Origin: Willaertia magna
Lineage: Eukaryota; Heterolobosea; Eutetramitea; Acrasida; Naegleriidae
Direction of reading: 5' to 3'
Length of the DNA: 15,710 bases
NCBI GenBank assembly: GCA_902984215.1
Contig: CADWAF010003731.1
Coordinates: 1 to 15,710 of the forward strand
Part shown: positions 1-8,388 of the stretch, piece after piece
Position numbering within the stretch: position 1 is the stretch's first letter
Layout of the letters: every line of letters begins with the position of its first letter
Made by a program: the position numbers and the translations under genes
The notes under the pieces: generated by a model
Databases searched by the model: none
What the model was told of the DNA's origin: nothing
What the model saw: the letters and a program-made list of their open reading frames with translations, nothing else

Positions 1-1280
1 AATAATAATCCAGATTGGTCCTCACCAGCCTTTCGGACGTGAGCTTTATAACCTTTTTCTAAATCTTTTGTTAAAATTACATAACGATTCTTTCTCACAG
101 CTTGCATACCAGCTTCTTGACAAATTGCAGCAATTTCAGCACAACTAATTTTATCAGGTCTTGAAACAAAATCTTCTAAATCCACTTCTTCTGATAAATT
201 CATCTTTGATGTACAAACTTGGAAAACTAAACGTTTTTGTCTTCTATCAGGTAGAGGGAATTCAATCTTTCTGTCCAAACGACCTGGTCTTAATAAGGCA
301 GGATCTAATGTATCCCATCTATTTGTGGCCATAATAACTTTAACATTTGTTGTTTGGTCAAAACCATCCATTTGATTTAATAATTCAAGTAAAATACGTT
401 GTACTTCACGATCAGCACCTGTTTGAGCATCAAAACGTTTAGTTGCAATTGAGTCAACTTCATCAATAAAAACAATTGCAGGAGAATTCTCACGAGCCAA
501 TCGAAATACATCACGAACCATACGTGGACCTTCACCTAAATACTTTTGAACAAATTCTGAACCAACAACTCTAATAAAAGCAGCAGTTGTGTGATGAGCA
601 ACAGCTTTAGCTAACATTGTTTTTCCTGTGCCAGGTGGACCATACAATAAAACACCACGTGGTGGATCAATACCAATTTGTTCATATAAACCAAAGTGAG
701 TTAAAGGTAATTCAACAGCTTCTCTAATTTCTTGTTTTTGAATATCTAATCCACCAATATCAGCATATGAAACATCTGGTCTTTCATTTGCTGCTAATAA
801 TTGTATACTAGAATCTGCTTCAGGTGGTAATACTTCTACAAGTGCATTAGAATGTCTATGAAGTGCAACTGATGCATTTGGTTTTAAAAGTTCTCTATCA
901 ATTGTACTTAAAATACGAACGTGATTAGAACTACCAGTTGTACTAGAGACAATACCAGTGTTTTGATCAATCATTTCAAGGAATTGTCCAATTACTAAAG
1001 GAACACTTTGTATACGTTTTACTTCTTCTTTTGCTCTCATTAATTCTCTTTTTAAATTCTTTTGTTCATATTTAACATATTCTTCTTGAATGTCATTGAA
1101 TTCTAATTCACTTTCTAAAAATTTTAACTTTTTATAAAGATCTTCTTCCGTTTGATCTTGTAATGGTTTTAATAAAAAGCTTAATTCATCTTCTTCTAAA
1201 TTGACTGTTGTTCCCTCATCAATTTCCATTACATCTTTATCATTTGATTTCTTTCCTTTAGTAATACCAAGTTCTTCCAT
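1..1280 (-). CDS. RPT3: 26S proteasome regulatory particle AAA-ATPase subunit Rpt3 (PSMC4/S6B), 3' end cut by window edge
   Basis: This is one of the six AAA+ ATPases of the 19S base, which unfold ubiquitylated substrates and open the 20S gate. A single uninterrupted frame of 426 codons begins at the ATG complementary to 1278-1280, directly after seven A, and runs off the left edge. An N-terminal coiled coil lies at about residues 40-90, followed by the OB domain with VPLVIGQF (about 94-100). Walker A is GPPGTGKT (214-221), Walker B is FIDE (271-274), and the arginine fingers lie in [10 protein letters not shown] (R331, R334). Segments such as [23 protein letters not shown] and [19 protein letters not shown] are diagnostic of Rpt3 rather than the other five Rpt subunits. 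Human Rpt3 is 418 residues, so only a few C-terminal residues should be missing. All ATPase residues are intact. No intron is seen. It diverges from MIC60. Confidence 0.97.
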   Translation of the reverse strand, partial: MEELGITKGKKSNDKDVMEIDEGTTVNLEEDELSFLLKPLQDQTEEDLYKKLKFLESELEFNDIQEEYVKYEQKNLKRELMRAKEEVKRIQSVPLVIGQFLEMIDQNTGIVSSTTGSSNHVRILSTIDRELLKPNASVALHRHSNALVEVLPPEADSSIQLLAANERPDVSYADIGGLDIQKQEIREAVELPLTHFGLYEQIGIDPPRGVLLYGPPGTGKTMLAKAVAHHTTAAFIRVVGSEFVQKYLGEGPRMVRDVFRLARENSPAIVFIDEVDSIATKRFDAQTGADREVQRILLELLNQMDGFDQTTNVKVIMATNRWDTLDPALLRPGRLDRKIEFPLPDRRQKRLVFQVCTSKMNLSEEVDLEDFVSRPDKISCAEIAAICQEAGMQAVRKNRYVILTKDLEKGYKAHVRKAGEDQSGLL

Positions 1281-1544
1281 TTTTTTTAATATTTGTTGGT
1301 TTATTTTTAATTTTTAATTCCAACTTTTTATCTTTGTTGATGGACACAGAGTTTTTTTGAAACAATGAGAAAGAGCCTTTGGAAACTAATTGAAGGTTTT
1401 GGTGTGTAAATAATAAAGTAAATAAGTGTTTGACTGTATCTCATCCTTTGCATTGTATAACTTACACAAGCATTGAAAAGAAGAAACACTTTCGCTTAAG
1501 AAGTTACTTCGAATTAGGACAAAAAATAAATTTTTTAAAAAAAA
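1281..1544. promoter_or_regulatory. Divergent promoter region between RPT3 and MIC60
   Basis: These 264 bases separate the start codons of two divergently transcribed genes, so both promoters and both 5' UTRs must lie here. No open frame is supported. T- and A-rich tracts adjoin both start codons: A7 before the RPT3 ATG on the minus strand and A8 before the MIC60 ATG. I could not recognise a defined TATA box or transcription factor site with confidence. Confidence 0.6.
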
Positions 1545-3158
1545 ATGTTAAGTTCTGCTTCTCTCAAACTTCTTCATAAAATTTCAAAAAATCAATTTTC
1601 TTCTTCTTGTCCACACCGTTTCTATAGTACATCTAAAAAGTTATTAAACAACAATAATAATACCGTTTTAAAAGAATCCATTAAAGTAACACCAAAACCA
1701 CCATCCAACAGTCGTTTCCCAAAATATTTATTCACTTTTATTCTATTCACATTAGGATTTACTGGTGTATATGGATTATCAGGTAAAGATACTAACGAAG
1801 TACGTAAATTAATTCTTGAAGTAGAAGAATTAAAAGAAAAAGAAAAGAATATAAAAGAAAGTGAAGTACAAAAAGAATTAATAAATTTAGAAAGAGAAAA
1901 ATCAAATGAATTAGATTCAATTTTAGAAATAAATGCTAATGAATTAAATAAATTAAAGAGTCAATATGAAAAAGAAAGAAATGAATTATTAAAACGTTTA
2001 GATGAAGTTAAAAATCAAACTAAACAATTAAATAATGAAAAGAGAGAATTAGAAGATAAAATTAATTCAATTAATAAACAAAAAGATTCTTCTTTAAATG
2101 AAAGAGAAAATTTAAATAAATTAAAAGTTCAACTTTCTAAACAATTAGAAGAATTAAGTAAATTAGAAAAACATCAATTAAATGAATTAGATAATAATGT
2201 AACAATTGAAAATAGAGATTTATTAGTTGTAAGAATACAAACATTAGAAAGACAATTATTAGCAAAAGATAAAATATTAGAACAATTAAATAATGAATTT
2301 GATTTAAATATTAAACGTTTAGAAGTTGTCAATGAAGAAAGAATTAATTTAGAAAAACAACAAATTGAATCTCAATTAAATGAAAAATTAAATCAATTAA
2401 ATGATTTTATTGAAAAATCTACAACTGAATTAGAAGCAGAAAGAAATAGATTAGAAGATGAATTAATTAAGACTTTAGATCAACAACGTAATGATTTAAC
2501 TACTCTTTATAAAGGTTTAGAAGATAAAAGAGATAATCAAGTTCAAAATGTTAAACAATCTCTTGATCAATTAGAAAATGTATTTAATTCATCTATTAGT
2601 TATTTTACTAGTAGTGGTGCTTTACAGAAAATTACAACTGCTTTAGTTTCATTAGAAGAAGCAACTACCCGTCGTTCTTCTTTTAAGAATGAATTAGACA
2701 AATTAAAATTACTTTCAAAGAATGATGAATTCATACAAACTGTTGTTAAGAATATTCCTGAAAAGGTTGCTTCACATGGAGTTTCTACTTTAGATGAATT
2801 AAGAGATAGATTTGCTACAGTTAAACAAAAGGCATTGGCTTCTTCTTTAGCTCCTACTTCAACTGGTCTATTTGGTTATGTTTATTCAAAGGTTGCTTCT
2901 TTCTTTGTTGTTTCCGAAGAAGGTCTTGTTGAGGGTGATAGTGTTAATGCTATTTTAGCTCGTACTGAATTTTATTTAAAACATAAGAGACTGGAAGATG
3001 CTTTGAGTGAAGTATTAAAATGTAAAGAAAAGAAGAATGCTGAATTAGATTTTGTTTTACAAGATTGGCTTGAGGCAGCAAACAATAGATCTGTTATAGA
3101 CCAATCAATAAGAGCAATTCAATCACACATTGATGTTCTTTCTCATTCAATTCAATAA
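1545..3158 (+). CDS. MIC60: MICOS complex subunit MIC60 / mitofilin
   Basis: MIC60 is the inner-membrane scaffold of the MICOS complex and shapes mitochondrial crista junctions. The protein has 537 residues and no intron. The N-terminus (1-35) is rich in Ser, Lys and Arg and lacks acids, as in a matrix-targeting presequence. HRFYSTS offers an R-3 type processing site, with cleavage likely after Y27. One membrane helix follows at about 60-78 (YLFTFILFTLGFTGVYG). A long Glu/Lys/Leu/Asn-rich coiled coil spans about 83-345. The mitofilin signature occupies about 400-537: PEKVASHGVSTLDELRDRF, then the LAP..TGLFGYVYSKVASF segment, RTEFYLKHKRLEDAL and DWLEAANNRSVID. This order (presequence, one helix, coiled coil, signature) matches the family. 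The ATG at 1545 follows eight A and is chosen because the presequence begins at once. Confidence 0.93.
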   Translation: MLSSASLKLLHKISKNQFSSSCPHRFYSTSKKLLNNNNNTVLKESIKVTPKPPSNSRFPKYLFTFILFTLGFTGVYGLSGKDTNEVRKLILEVEELKEKEKNIKESEVQKELINLEREKSNELDSILEINANELNKLKSQYEKERNELLKRLDEVKNQTKQLNNEKRELEDKINSINKQKDSSLNERENLNKLKVQLSKQLEELSKLEKHQLNELDNNVTIENRDLLVVRIQTLERQLLAKDKILEQLNNEFDLNIKRLEVVNEERINLEKQQIESQLNEKLNQLNDFIEKSTTELEAERNRLEDELIKTLDQQRNDLTTLYKGLEDKRDNQVQNVKQSLDQLENVFNSSISYFTSSGALQKITTALVSLEEATTRRSSFKNELDKLKLLSKNDEFIQTVVKNIPEKVASHGVSTLDELRDRFATVKQKALASSLAPTSTGLFGYVYSKVASFFVVSEEGLVEGDSVNAILARTEFYLKHKRLEDALSEVLKCKEKKNAELDFVLQDWLEAANNRSVIDQSIRAIQSHIDVLSHSIQ

Positions 3159-3175
3159 AGGGATAATTATTTTTT

Positions 3176-3181
3176 AATAAA
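3176..3181 (+). terminator. Candidate poly(A) signal AATAAA downstream of MIC60
   Basis: AATAAA lies 18 bases past the MIC60 stop codon. It has the canonical hexamer and a plausible position. In sequence this AT-rich the hexamer occurs often by chance, so the call is weak. Confidence 0.3.
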
Positions 3182-3297
3182 AGTAATATCAACAACACTG
3201 GATGTAATTAAGCCGAACAATTAATTTTGTAAAACCTAACAAAAGTCTGATCTGTGTTTTGCTACCTATCAATTTCAATAATAAAAAATAAGACAGT

Positions 3298-3807
3298 ATG
3301 GATAGCTCTGATATTAATAATACCTCTAGCATTCACAGCAAAATTATCAAAGGATTGTGGACTTTATCTTCTGTTGGCCACTTGTTCTTAGGTTGTGGCC
3401 ATCTTTTCAAGGTTTTCACGGCAAAAGAAATTCAATCGGAAAGAGTTAAAAATGTTTTGAATGAAATGCAAAATACTATTGTTCCAGTGTTTGGGGATAC
3501 TTCCTGTAATTTAAATGGGTTTTTCCAAGGATTTAGTATTGCAATGGGAGGTTTAAGTATTGTGGTTGGGTTGAATCATTTAATTAATTTTCCTAGTGAT
3601 GATTATTTAAGGAAATATAAAAGAAGAAATATATTGACCTCTTTCATTAACTTGTTAAGTTCTGGATTATTATTCGGATTAAGTTGCAAATATTTTCACT
3701 TTAGGGCAAAACAAATAATGGGTGCTGTCACCTTAGTAAATGTAGTAGTATTAGGTTTAATAGGCTTTAAAGCTTCACAAACAGAAGACGAGGAAATTTC
3801 TTTATAA
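3298..3807 (+). CDS. Small four-helix integral membrane protein, family not recognised
   Basis: I do not recognise this 169-residue protein. Four hydrophobic segments are visible at about 18-40, 72-97, 111-133 and 138-158. A Lys/Arg-rich loop (about 102-110, YLRKYKRRN) separates helices 2 and 3, and an acidic tail (TEDEEISL) closes the protein. Helix 1 holds H28 and H35 seven residues apart (GHLFLGCGHLF). Helix 2 holds H94 (GLNHL) and the end of helix 3 holds H134. Intramembrane histidines can bind haem or metal, but no known signature supports that here. The compact four-helix layout loosely recalls DoxX-like or other small bundle proteins. There is no signal peptide apart from helix 1. The ATG at 3298 is the first in frame and leads straight into a short polar N-terminus. 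The gene is convergent with the RCC1-like gene. Confidence 0.75.
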   Translation: MDSSDINNTSSIHSKIIKGLWTLSSVGHLFLGCGHLFKVFTAKEIQSERVKNVLNEMQNTIVPVFGDTSCNLNGFFQGFSIAMGGLSIVVGLNHLINFPSDDYLRKYKRRNILTSFINLLSSGLLFGLSCKYFHFRAKQIMGAVTLVNVVVLGLIGFKASQTEDEEISL

Positions 3808-3838
3808 AACAATTATTTAGTGTTGTTTTATAAAGAAA
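3797..3838. repeat. Perfect 16-bp inverted repeat with 10-nt loop, spanning a stop codon
   Basis: The left arm 3797-3812 (tttctttataaaacaa) is exactly complementary to the right arm 3823-3838 (ttgttttataaagaaa), around a 10-base spacer. The left arm contains the last codons and the TAA stop (3805-3807) of the four-helix membrane protein. The mRNA can therefore fold a hairpin directly over its own stop codon. The hairpin lies between two convergent genes. Confidence 0.85.
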
Positions 3839-3947
3839 AGGAAATTTACGAATTAAATGTTTAAAATAACATATAAAGCAGCCTCAATAAATTTACAAAA
3901 TGTTTTAAAACAATTTTACAAACTAATTTATTTATAAAATTACATTA

Positions 3948-5348
3948 TTAAATGAAAGAAATATCACTGTAGTATTGTGTTCCTTCATTTATCAACTTTT
4001 TAAAATTCTTATTAAAATATTGTAAACTCTTATTTTCATGTAAATTTACATTCTTATAAATAACATAATGCCATCCTCCAGCAACCACTTCATTATATTT
4101 ACTTCCTAACTTAACTCTCTGAACTGTATTCCCATGTTTCAATTTATAATTTACAATATCTTCATCATCACACTCGCCAACAACACTTTTCTTTGCATCA
4201 TTCATGGCATCTCTATAATTAGTTAATGCATAAACAACTTCACCAATAAAATACGCTACATTTTTATTTGTAATTAAAACTGTTCCTCTAGAGGATCCTT
4301 GAATTTTGATAAAAAATTCATTTTGAAATAGGGAATGTTGTGTTAATTTATGAAAAGTGGCAATAGTTGCTGTATTTTCAACATTACATGCACCTAACGG
4401 ATTATATCCAACTGTATAAACACTTCCATTCTCTTGTTATTATAAATTAATAAATTGTAAAGTTAAATAAATTAACATACTTAATAAAACAATGGTATGA
4501 AAAAAGCCACATTTTATATCAACAATTTCACTTTCCTTTTCAAATGGAGTTTCTAAATAAGTAAATTTAAATTGAGAAGTTAAACCACATTGAACATTAA
4601 ATTGATTATTTCCATAAACAAACATTTTATTATCAATTGTAACTAAAATAAATGAATTATCACTACAACCAATACATTTAATTGTTGTTGTAATTTCTTT
4701 TGAATCTAATTAAAGTTTCATTTAATTCTGCTCTTTTAAAATAATGTAATTTTCCATTTTCTTTGTAAATTATAATTTTTGTAACATTATTATAAAGTTT
4801 TTGTAAATAAACTTACTATCTACAACAATGTAATGATTAGATAAAGGACCACATGAAATAAATTTAATTCCAATATTAATAAATGTTATAATTGTTGTAT
4901 ATTCATTAATAATTAATTCATCATTTTCTAATTGAATAATTAATTCACTATAATTAGCATATAAATTTTTAATTTTTATATTTTCTTTTTTTATTTTATA
5001 CCATTCTATTTTATCTTCAATTAGTTCTTTTTGAACATTTGACAAAGGTCCAAAATAATAAACTTCATGTTTTTCTTTTATTTTTTAAATAAATAAGTTT
5101 AAATTGATAAATCTTACCATTACGAAAACTAACAAAATTAGATCCACAAACAACATTTTCAACAATTCCACAATTTTTAGGAAAGTTTAGCGTATTCCAT
5201 TCTTTTTCTTTAATTTGTGATCTTTGTGTGATTCATATGTCAATAATAAAAATAGCAATCACTACAATACTCAAAAACAACAATAATAAACTTACGAATT
5301 TAAATTCATACCACTACTGTTATTTGTCGAAAACATAAAAGATTGCAT
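3948..5348 (-). CDS. RCC1-like beta-propeller protein, five exons, one ambiguous junction
   Basis: This is a member of the RCC1/RLD propeller family, whose members act as exchange factors or protein scaffolds; the particular role here is unknown. Exons read on the minus strand: 5348-5296, 5221-5118, 5074-4817, 4705-4481 and 4432-3948. They sum to 1125 nt and an unbroken 374-residue protein, the usual size of one seven-bladed propeller. Introns are 74, 43, 111 and 48 nt, with donors GTAAGT, GTAAGA, GTAAGT and GTATGT. Repeat signatures include NVVCGSNFV, ISCGPLSNHYIVVD, DNKMFVYGNNQFN, IKCGFFHTIVLL joined across an intron to KNGSVYTVGYNPLGA, and VVAGGWHYVIYKN. The usual Trp of the WG motif is replaced by Phe, Tyr or Val. 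At the third intron an acceptor 55 nt earlier would restore a better repeat but shifts the frame, so alternative splicing or a disabled gene is possible. The start follows eight A. Confidence 0.82.
4706..4816 (-). other. Ambiguous third intron of the RCC1-like gene (two candidate acceptors)
   Basis: The donor is GTAAGT beginning at 4816. The proximal acceptor (ACAAAG, ending at 4761) gives a 56-nt intron and recovers a typical repeat continuation, KNGKLHYFKRAELNETLI, but then runs into a stop. The distal acceptor (AATTAG, ending at 4706) gives a 111-nt intron and keeps the frame, but skips those residues. The acceptors differ by 55 nt, which is not a multiple of three. Bases 4707-4760 therefore look like coding sequence out of frame with what follows. 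Confidence 0.7.
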
Positions 5349-5743
5349 TTTTTTTTATTTTTTAATTAAAATTTAAAATACAAACGAAATAAAAATCAAC
5401 GGCACTACAGGTTCCCGAGAAGTCTCCATCTCAATACCAACGAAAAATATAACTACGAATTTTGTTTTGTTTTCAGATTACAAAGATTGACAGTAATTTT
5501 GTATAAATGTAAAGCTTTACACTACCCTTACTAAGTCTTCCACTAGAAATTATTTTTGAAATTATAGAATTTATTTTAATTTAAAATATTTTTAATTTTT
5601 TTATTGTTATACAAAATTTAATTTATTTATTAAAGAAATTATTCAATTTTATTGTTATAATAAAAATATAAAAAATGCACCCTTTACTCTGAGGCGGTTA
5701 ATGTTATATTTTGTTAAATTCCATTATCTGCAGTAAATTACAA
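5349..5743. promoter_or_regulatory. Intergenic region: 5' flank of RCC1-like gene and 3' flank of hydrolase gene
   Basis: These 395 bases separate two minus-strand genes and hold no supported open frame or RNA gene. The part next to the RCC1-like start (about 5390-5540) is less AT-rich and probably holds the promoter. It contains a perfect 14-base palindrome, TGTAAAGCTTTACA, at 5508-5521. From about 5540 to 5680 the sequence is nearly pure A/T with related ttattgttata runs. I looked for a tRNA B box near the ggttcccgag at about 5410 and found no matching cloverleaf. Confidence 0.5.
5508..5521. repeat. 14-bp perfect palindrome upstream of the RCC1-like gene
   Basis: TGTAAAGCTTTACA reads the same on both strands, with no spacer. 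It sits about 160 bases upstream of the RCC1-like start codon, so a dimeric transcription factor site is conceivable. No motif assignment can be made. Confidence 0.5.
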
Positions 5744-7970
5744 TTACCTTTCGGCCTGGCTAATTATTGTGTATTTCTTTCCATTGAAATGAAAGTAAAT
5801 ACGTAAACAAACTACACACAAACAGGTACTAACAACTGCACACACTGAAAGAGTAAGTCCTATCCCTAACATTAAAAAGTTTCTTTCCAATACTAAGGGT
5901 CCGTCTTCCCAAACGTTTGAAGTTCCAAAGAAATGCTCAAGCAAATCCATCTGTCCCTTATTCCAAGTTGTTGTATTAAAAAATTGACTTCTAAAAAACC
6001 TAGGGTTAGAATCTTTTATGAAATCTCCATAGAGTTGAAACATACATTCAGTTGAAACGTTCTTACCTCCTGTCTCAATAAAAGAAACTAAAATTTTACC
6101 TGCACAACTGTTTTGCAATTGAGGCAATCCACCAGTTGACCTTGACCATATAGGGTTGAATTCGTTTGTGTAAGAATGCATTAGTAAGTATTGTCCAAGG
6201 AAAGGATATTTAATAAAACTTAACGTTAAGTTATAAATCAAGAATTTTAAAGATTGGTACTTACAATCTACTGTCTCTCATTTCAACAAGACCGTTGAGA
6301 GCAGATTTTCTGTTAGGTCCAAGATAAAAATCCAACCACTGACCTGCATTGCTTTCGAAAGGACGGTGAACATCTGATAAGCCATTCATGATTAGCATTG
6401 GAATATCATTATTTTCAAAATCAGTAAAAGTGTCTTTAAAATTTTCTCCTGTTGTTGTAAAGTTAAAATAAGCACTATCATTATAAATAACATTCAACGT
6501 TTTCCTTGATTCAAACGCGTTGTAAAAGTACGGTGAATAACCTAAAGTAAAACATAAATTTTCATAATCTTTAGATTTTTTCTCAAATTCTCTTGCTGAT
6601 TCAGAGTCGATTAATTCACTTCCAACAACAATTCTTTCCAGTGCCCAGTAAGATATAAAACTTATGTCATTATTAGGTATCTCTCCAGTATCATAAAGAT
6701 GACTTGGTAACACCTCATAATTGGTGAAGTTATCAACAAACCTTAATAAATTATTCCAGTTAATGCTCTTACATCGCAAAGCCCTGTAAAGTAAAGGTAA
6801 TATAAACGATTTAAGATGATCATTATCTGAAAATGTACTAAGAATACGCTTTGCCTCATCTAATTTAACACCGCTGTAACATTGAGGTAATATAAACTTA
6901 TAAAATTTTGAAAACAATTCTGAAAATTGTTGACCCTTAAAATTCTGTTTACAAAAATTATCTTTGTGACATTCTTCTAAAAACAATAATGTAGCATTAT
7001 TAAAGTAAAAATCGTGATCTATTAAATTTAAGGAGGGTACATGGGGTGAAAGTACTGCAATAGAACTTGTCATGTCAATAAAATTATACATATCTACACC
7101 CAACTCATTTTCTACATTCATTCCAATTTCAATTCTCTTTTTCTTGATCTTATTGTTTAAATGAATCATTCTATTTAAAATTAAGCTTGAGAAACCATGA
7201 GAATAATATATTGTGTTAAAATTCTCAAATTCAACATCTTGGTCACTCTTCGTTTTTAAAATACTTTTTCTTTTTTGCAATTCTTCATATTTTGTTAAAC
7301 GAATTAAATTTAAGACGTCCATAGCATGTTGACTAATTGAATAAATATTATTTGCTGACATTTCTGATATATAATCTGATTGATGAATAACTGACTTCAT
7401 ACATTGAAAAAACTCTTCATATTTCGTAATTCTCTTTCTAGATTTCTTCTCTAAGCTACAAGCTAAAGAAGGTCTTGAACTTCCAGTCCCAGCTGTATGA
7501 GGTATTATTACATCATAATAACCATCTAAAGCATCCCTTAATTGCAAAGCAAACATTTCATAAGTTGGAGAAATTAAACAAATAGTAACTTGTTTGTTAC
7601 TAAGAAGCGGATGAACATTCATAACAATCTGTCCTTTCTTTTTCTCTCTGTAGGCTGGATATCTTTTTACATAGTTAAAAGTAATGGTCGTAGATTTTTC
7701 TTCATTTTGTAAAGACCAATAGTAAGGAACGGGAACAAAAGTACATTCAGCGTAAGTGTTTTTAATTTCTTTTAGTTTTGGGTTATATACATTTGGTGTT
7801 CCATGAAGGAAGGTATTACATGAAAACCATTCTAGCTGGTTTAAAAGGCTATCTGGTTGATAAAAACTTGTCACATAATTATGCTTTGGGTAAGGAAGCA
7901 CAATCATTGTATTTAATGTTGCAATGATGAATAATACATAAATAAAATAAACGTATGTTTGTGATAACAT
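5744..7970 (-). CDS. Single-pass membrane TAP-like (S33) alpha/beta-hydrolase, probable pseudoenzyme
   Basis: Exons 7970-6265 and 6218-5744 (minus strand) join across a 46-nt GTAAGT...AAG intron into 726 residues. The protein resembles the secreted tripeptidyl-aminopeptidase-like alpha/beta-hydrolases. Residues 1-25 form a signal peptide. A Cys-containing entry region (LEWFSC, then YAECTFVPVPYYW) is typical, as are DVIIPHTAGTGSSRP (153-167), the acid-loop segment MLIMNGLSDVHRP (525-537) and a TAP-like C-terminal domain with Cys-rich SCAGKILVSF. A membrane helix lies at about 683-707. The cytosolic tail is about 19 residues and contains YTII (718-721), a tyrosine-based sorting motif. The key catalytic features look lost: no HGGPG oxyanion motif (VHPLLS instead), no GxSxG elbow (YYSHGFSSL, 255-263), and Gln (Q578, YPFLGQY) where the family has His. 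Asp533 remains. A binding or chaperone-like role is possible. The ATG at 7970 starts the signal peptide. Confidence 0.75.
6217..6232. repeat. 16-bp perfect palindrome covering the hydrolase 3' splice site
   Basis: AACTTAACGTTAAGTT is a perfect palindrome without spacer. On the minus strand the intron acceptor AG lies inside it (bases 6220-6219), so the last 14 intron bases and the first two exon bases form the element. Confidence 0.6.
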
Positions 7971-8388
7971 TCTTTTACATTACTATTTTTATAGTCAGCT
8001 TTTTGTACATTAGAAATTACGAAAGAATCAATTATTATTATTACGAAATTGTGAAATTTTCTATTAAGTAGTAACCCATTATTACCTAACCTGCATGGAA
8101 TATCCAACAAAATCTTTTTTTTGTGTGAAAAATCCTTTAAACAGATGTAATCCAAATTCTAATAAATCAATAAAACAGTTACAGAAAACAAAAAGTTTTT
8201 TTACTTCCGAACAAACTAGTTGAATTCGTCCCGCAATATTGTTGAAGCATATTTTTTAATGTTTTATAGTTCCCAAGTCAAAACTCCAACTCTTTTCTAA
8301 TTCCCTCCTTGACATCCATCAATGAAATAACAATTTTCAAAAAAAAAAATTTAATAAAAAAAATACTGAAATAACGATCGAAATAATA
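7971..8388. promoter_or_regulatory. Divergent promoter region between hydrolase and C2-protein genes
   Basis: These 418 bases lie between the divergent start codons of the hydrolase (minus) and the C2 protein (plus), so both promoters and 5' UTRs must be here. An 80-codon minus-strand frame (8155-7913) runs into the hydrolase start region. It resembles no family and has the composition of non-coding sequence, so I do not annotate it. A T-rich then pyrimidine-rich segment (about 8280-8320) precedes an A-rich leader before the C2 start. No TATA box or known site is certain. Confidence 0.5.

Noticed and set aside
4440..4625. Separate small minus-strand gene starting MFVYGNNQF
   Set aside because: It is the body of an RCC1-like exon read through its donor site into an intron; the last residues (MLIYLTLQFINL) are intron translation.
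4770..5045. Separate 91-codon minus-strand gene
   Set aside because: It is the third RCC1-like exon plus read-through past the GTAAGT donor at 4816.
5400..5440. Possible tRNA (ggttcccgag resembling a T-loop)
   Set aside because: No matching A box, acceptor stem or anticodon arm could be found around it on either strand.
7913..8155. 80-codon minus-strand frame overlapping the hydrolase start
   Set aside because: It lies mostly in the divergent intergenic space, has no recognisable motif and a composition typical of translated AT-rich DNA; at best an upstream ORF.
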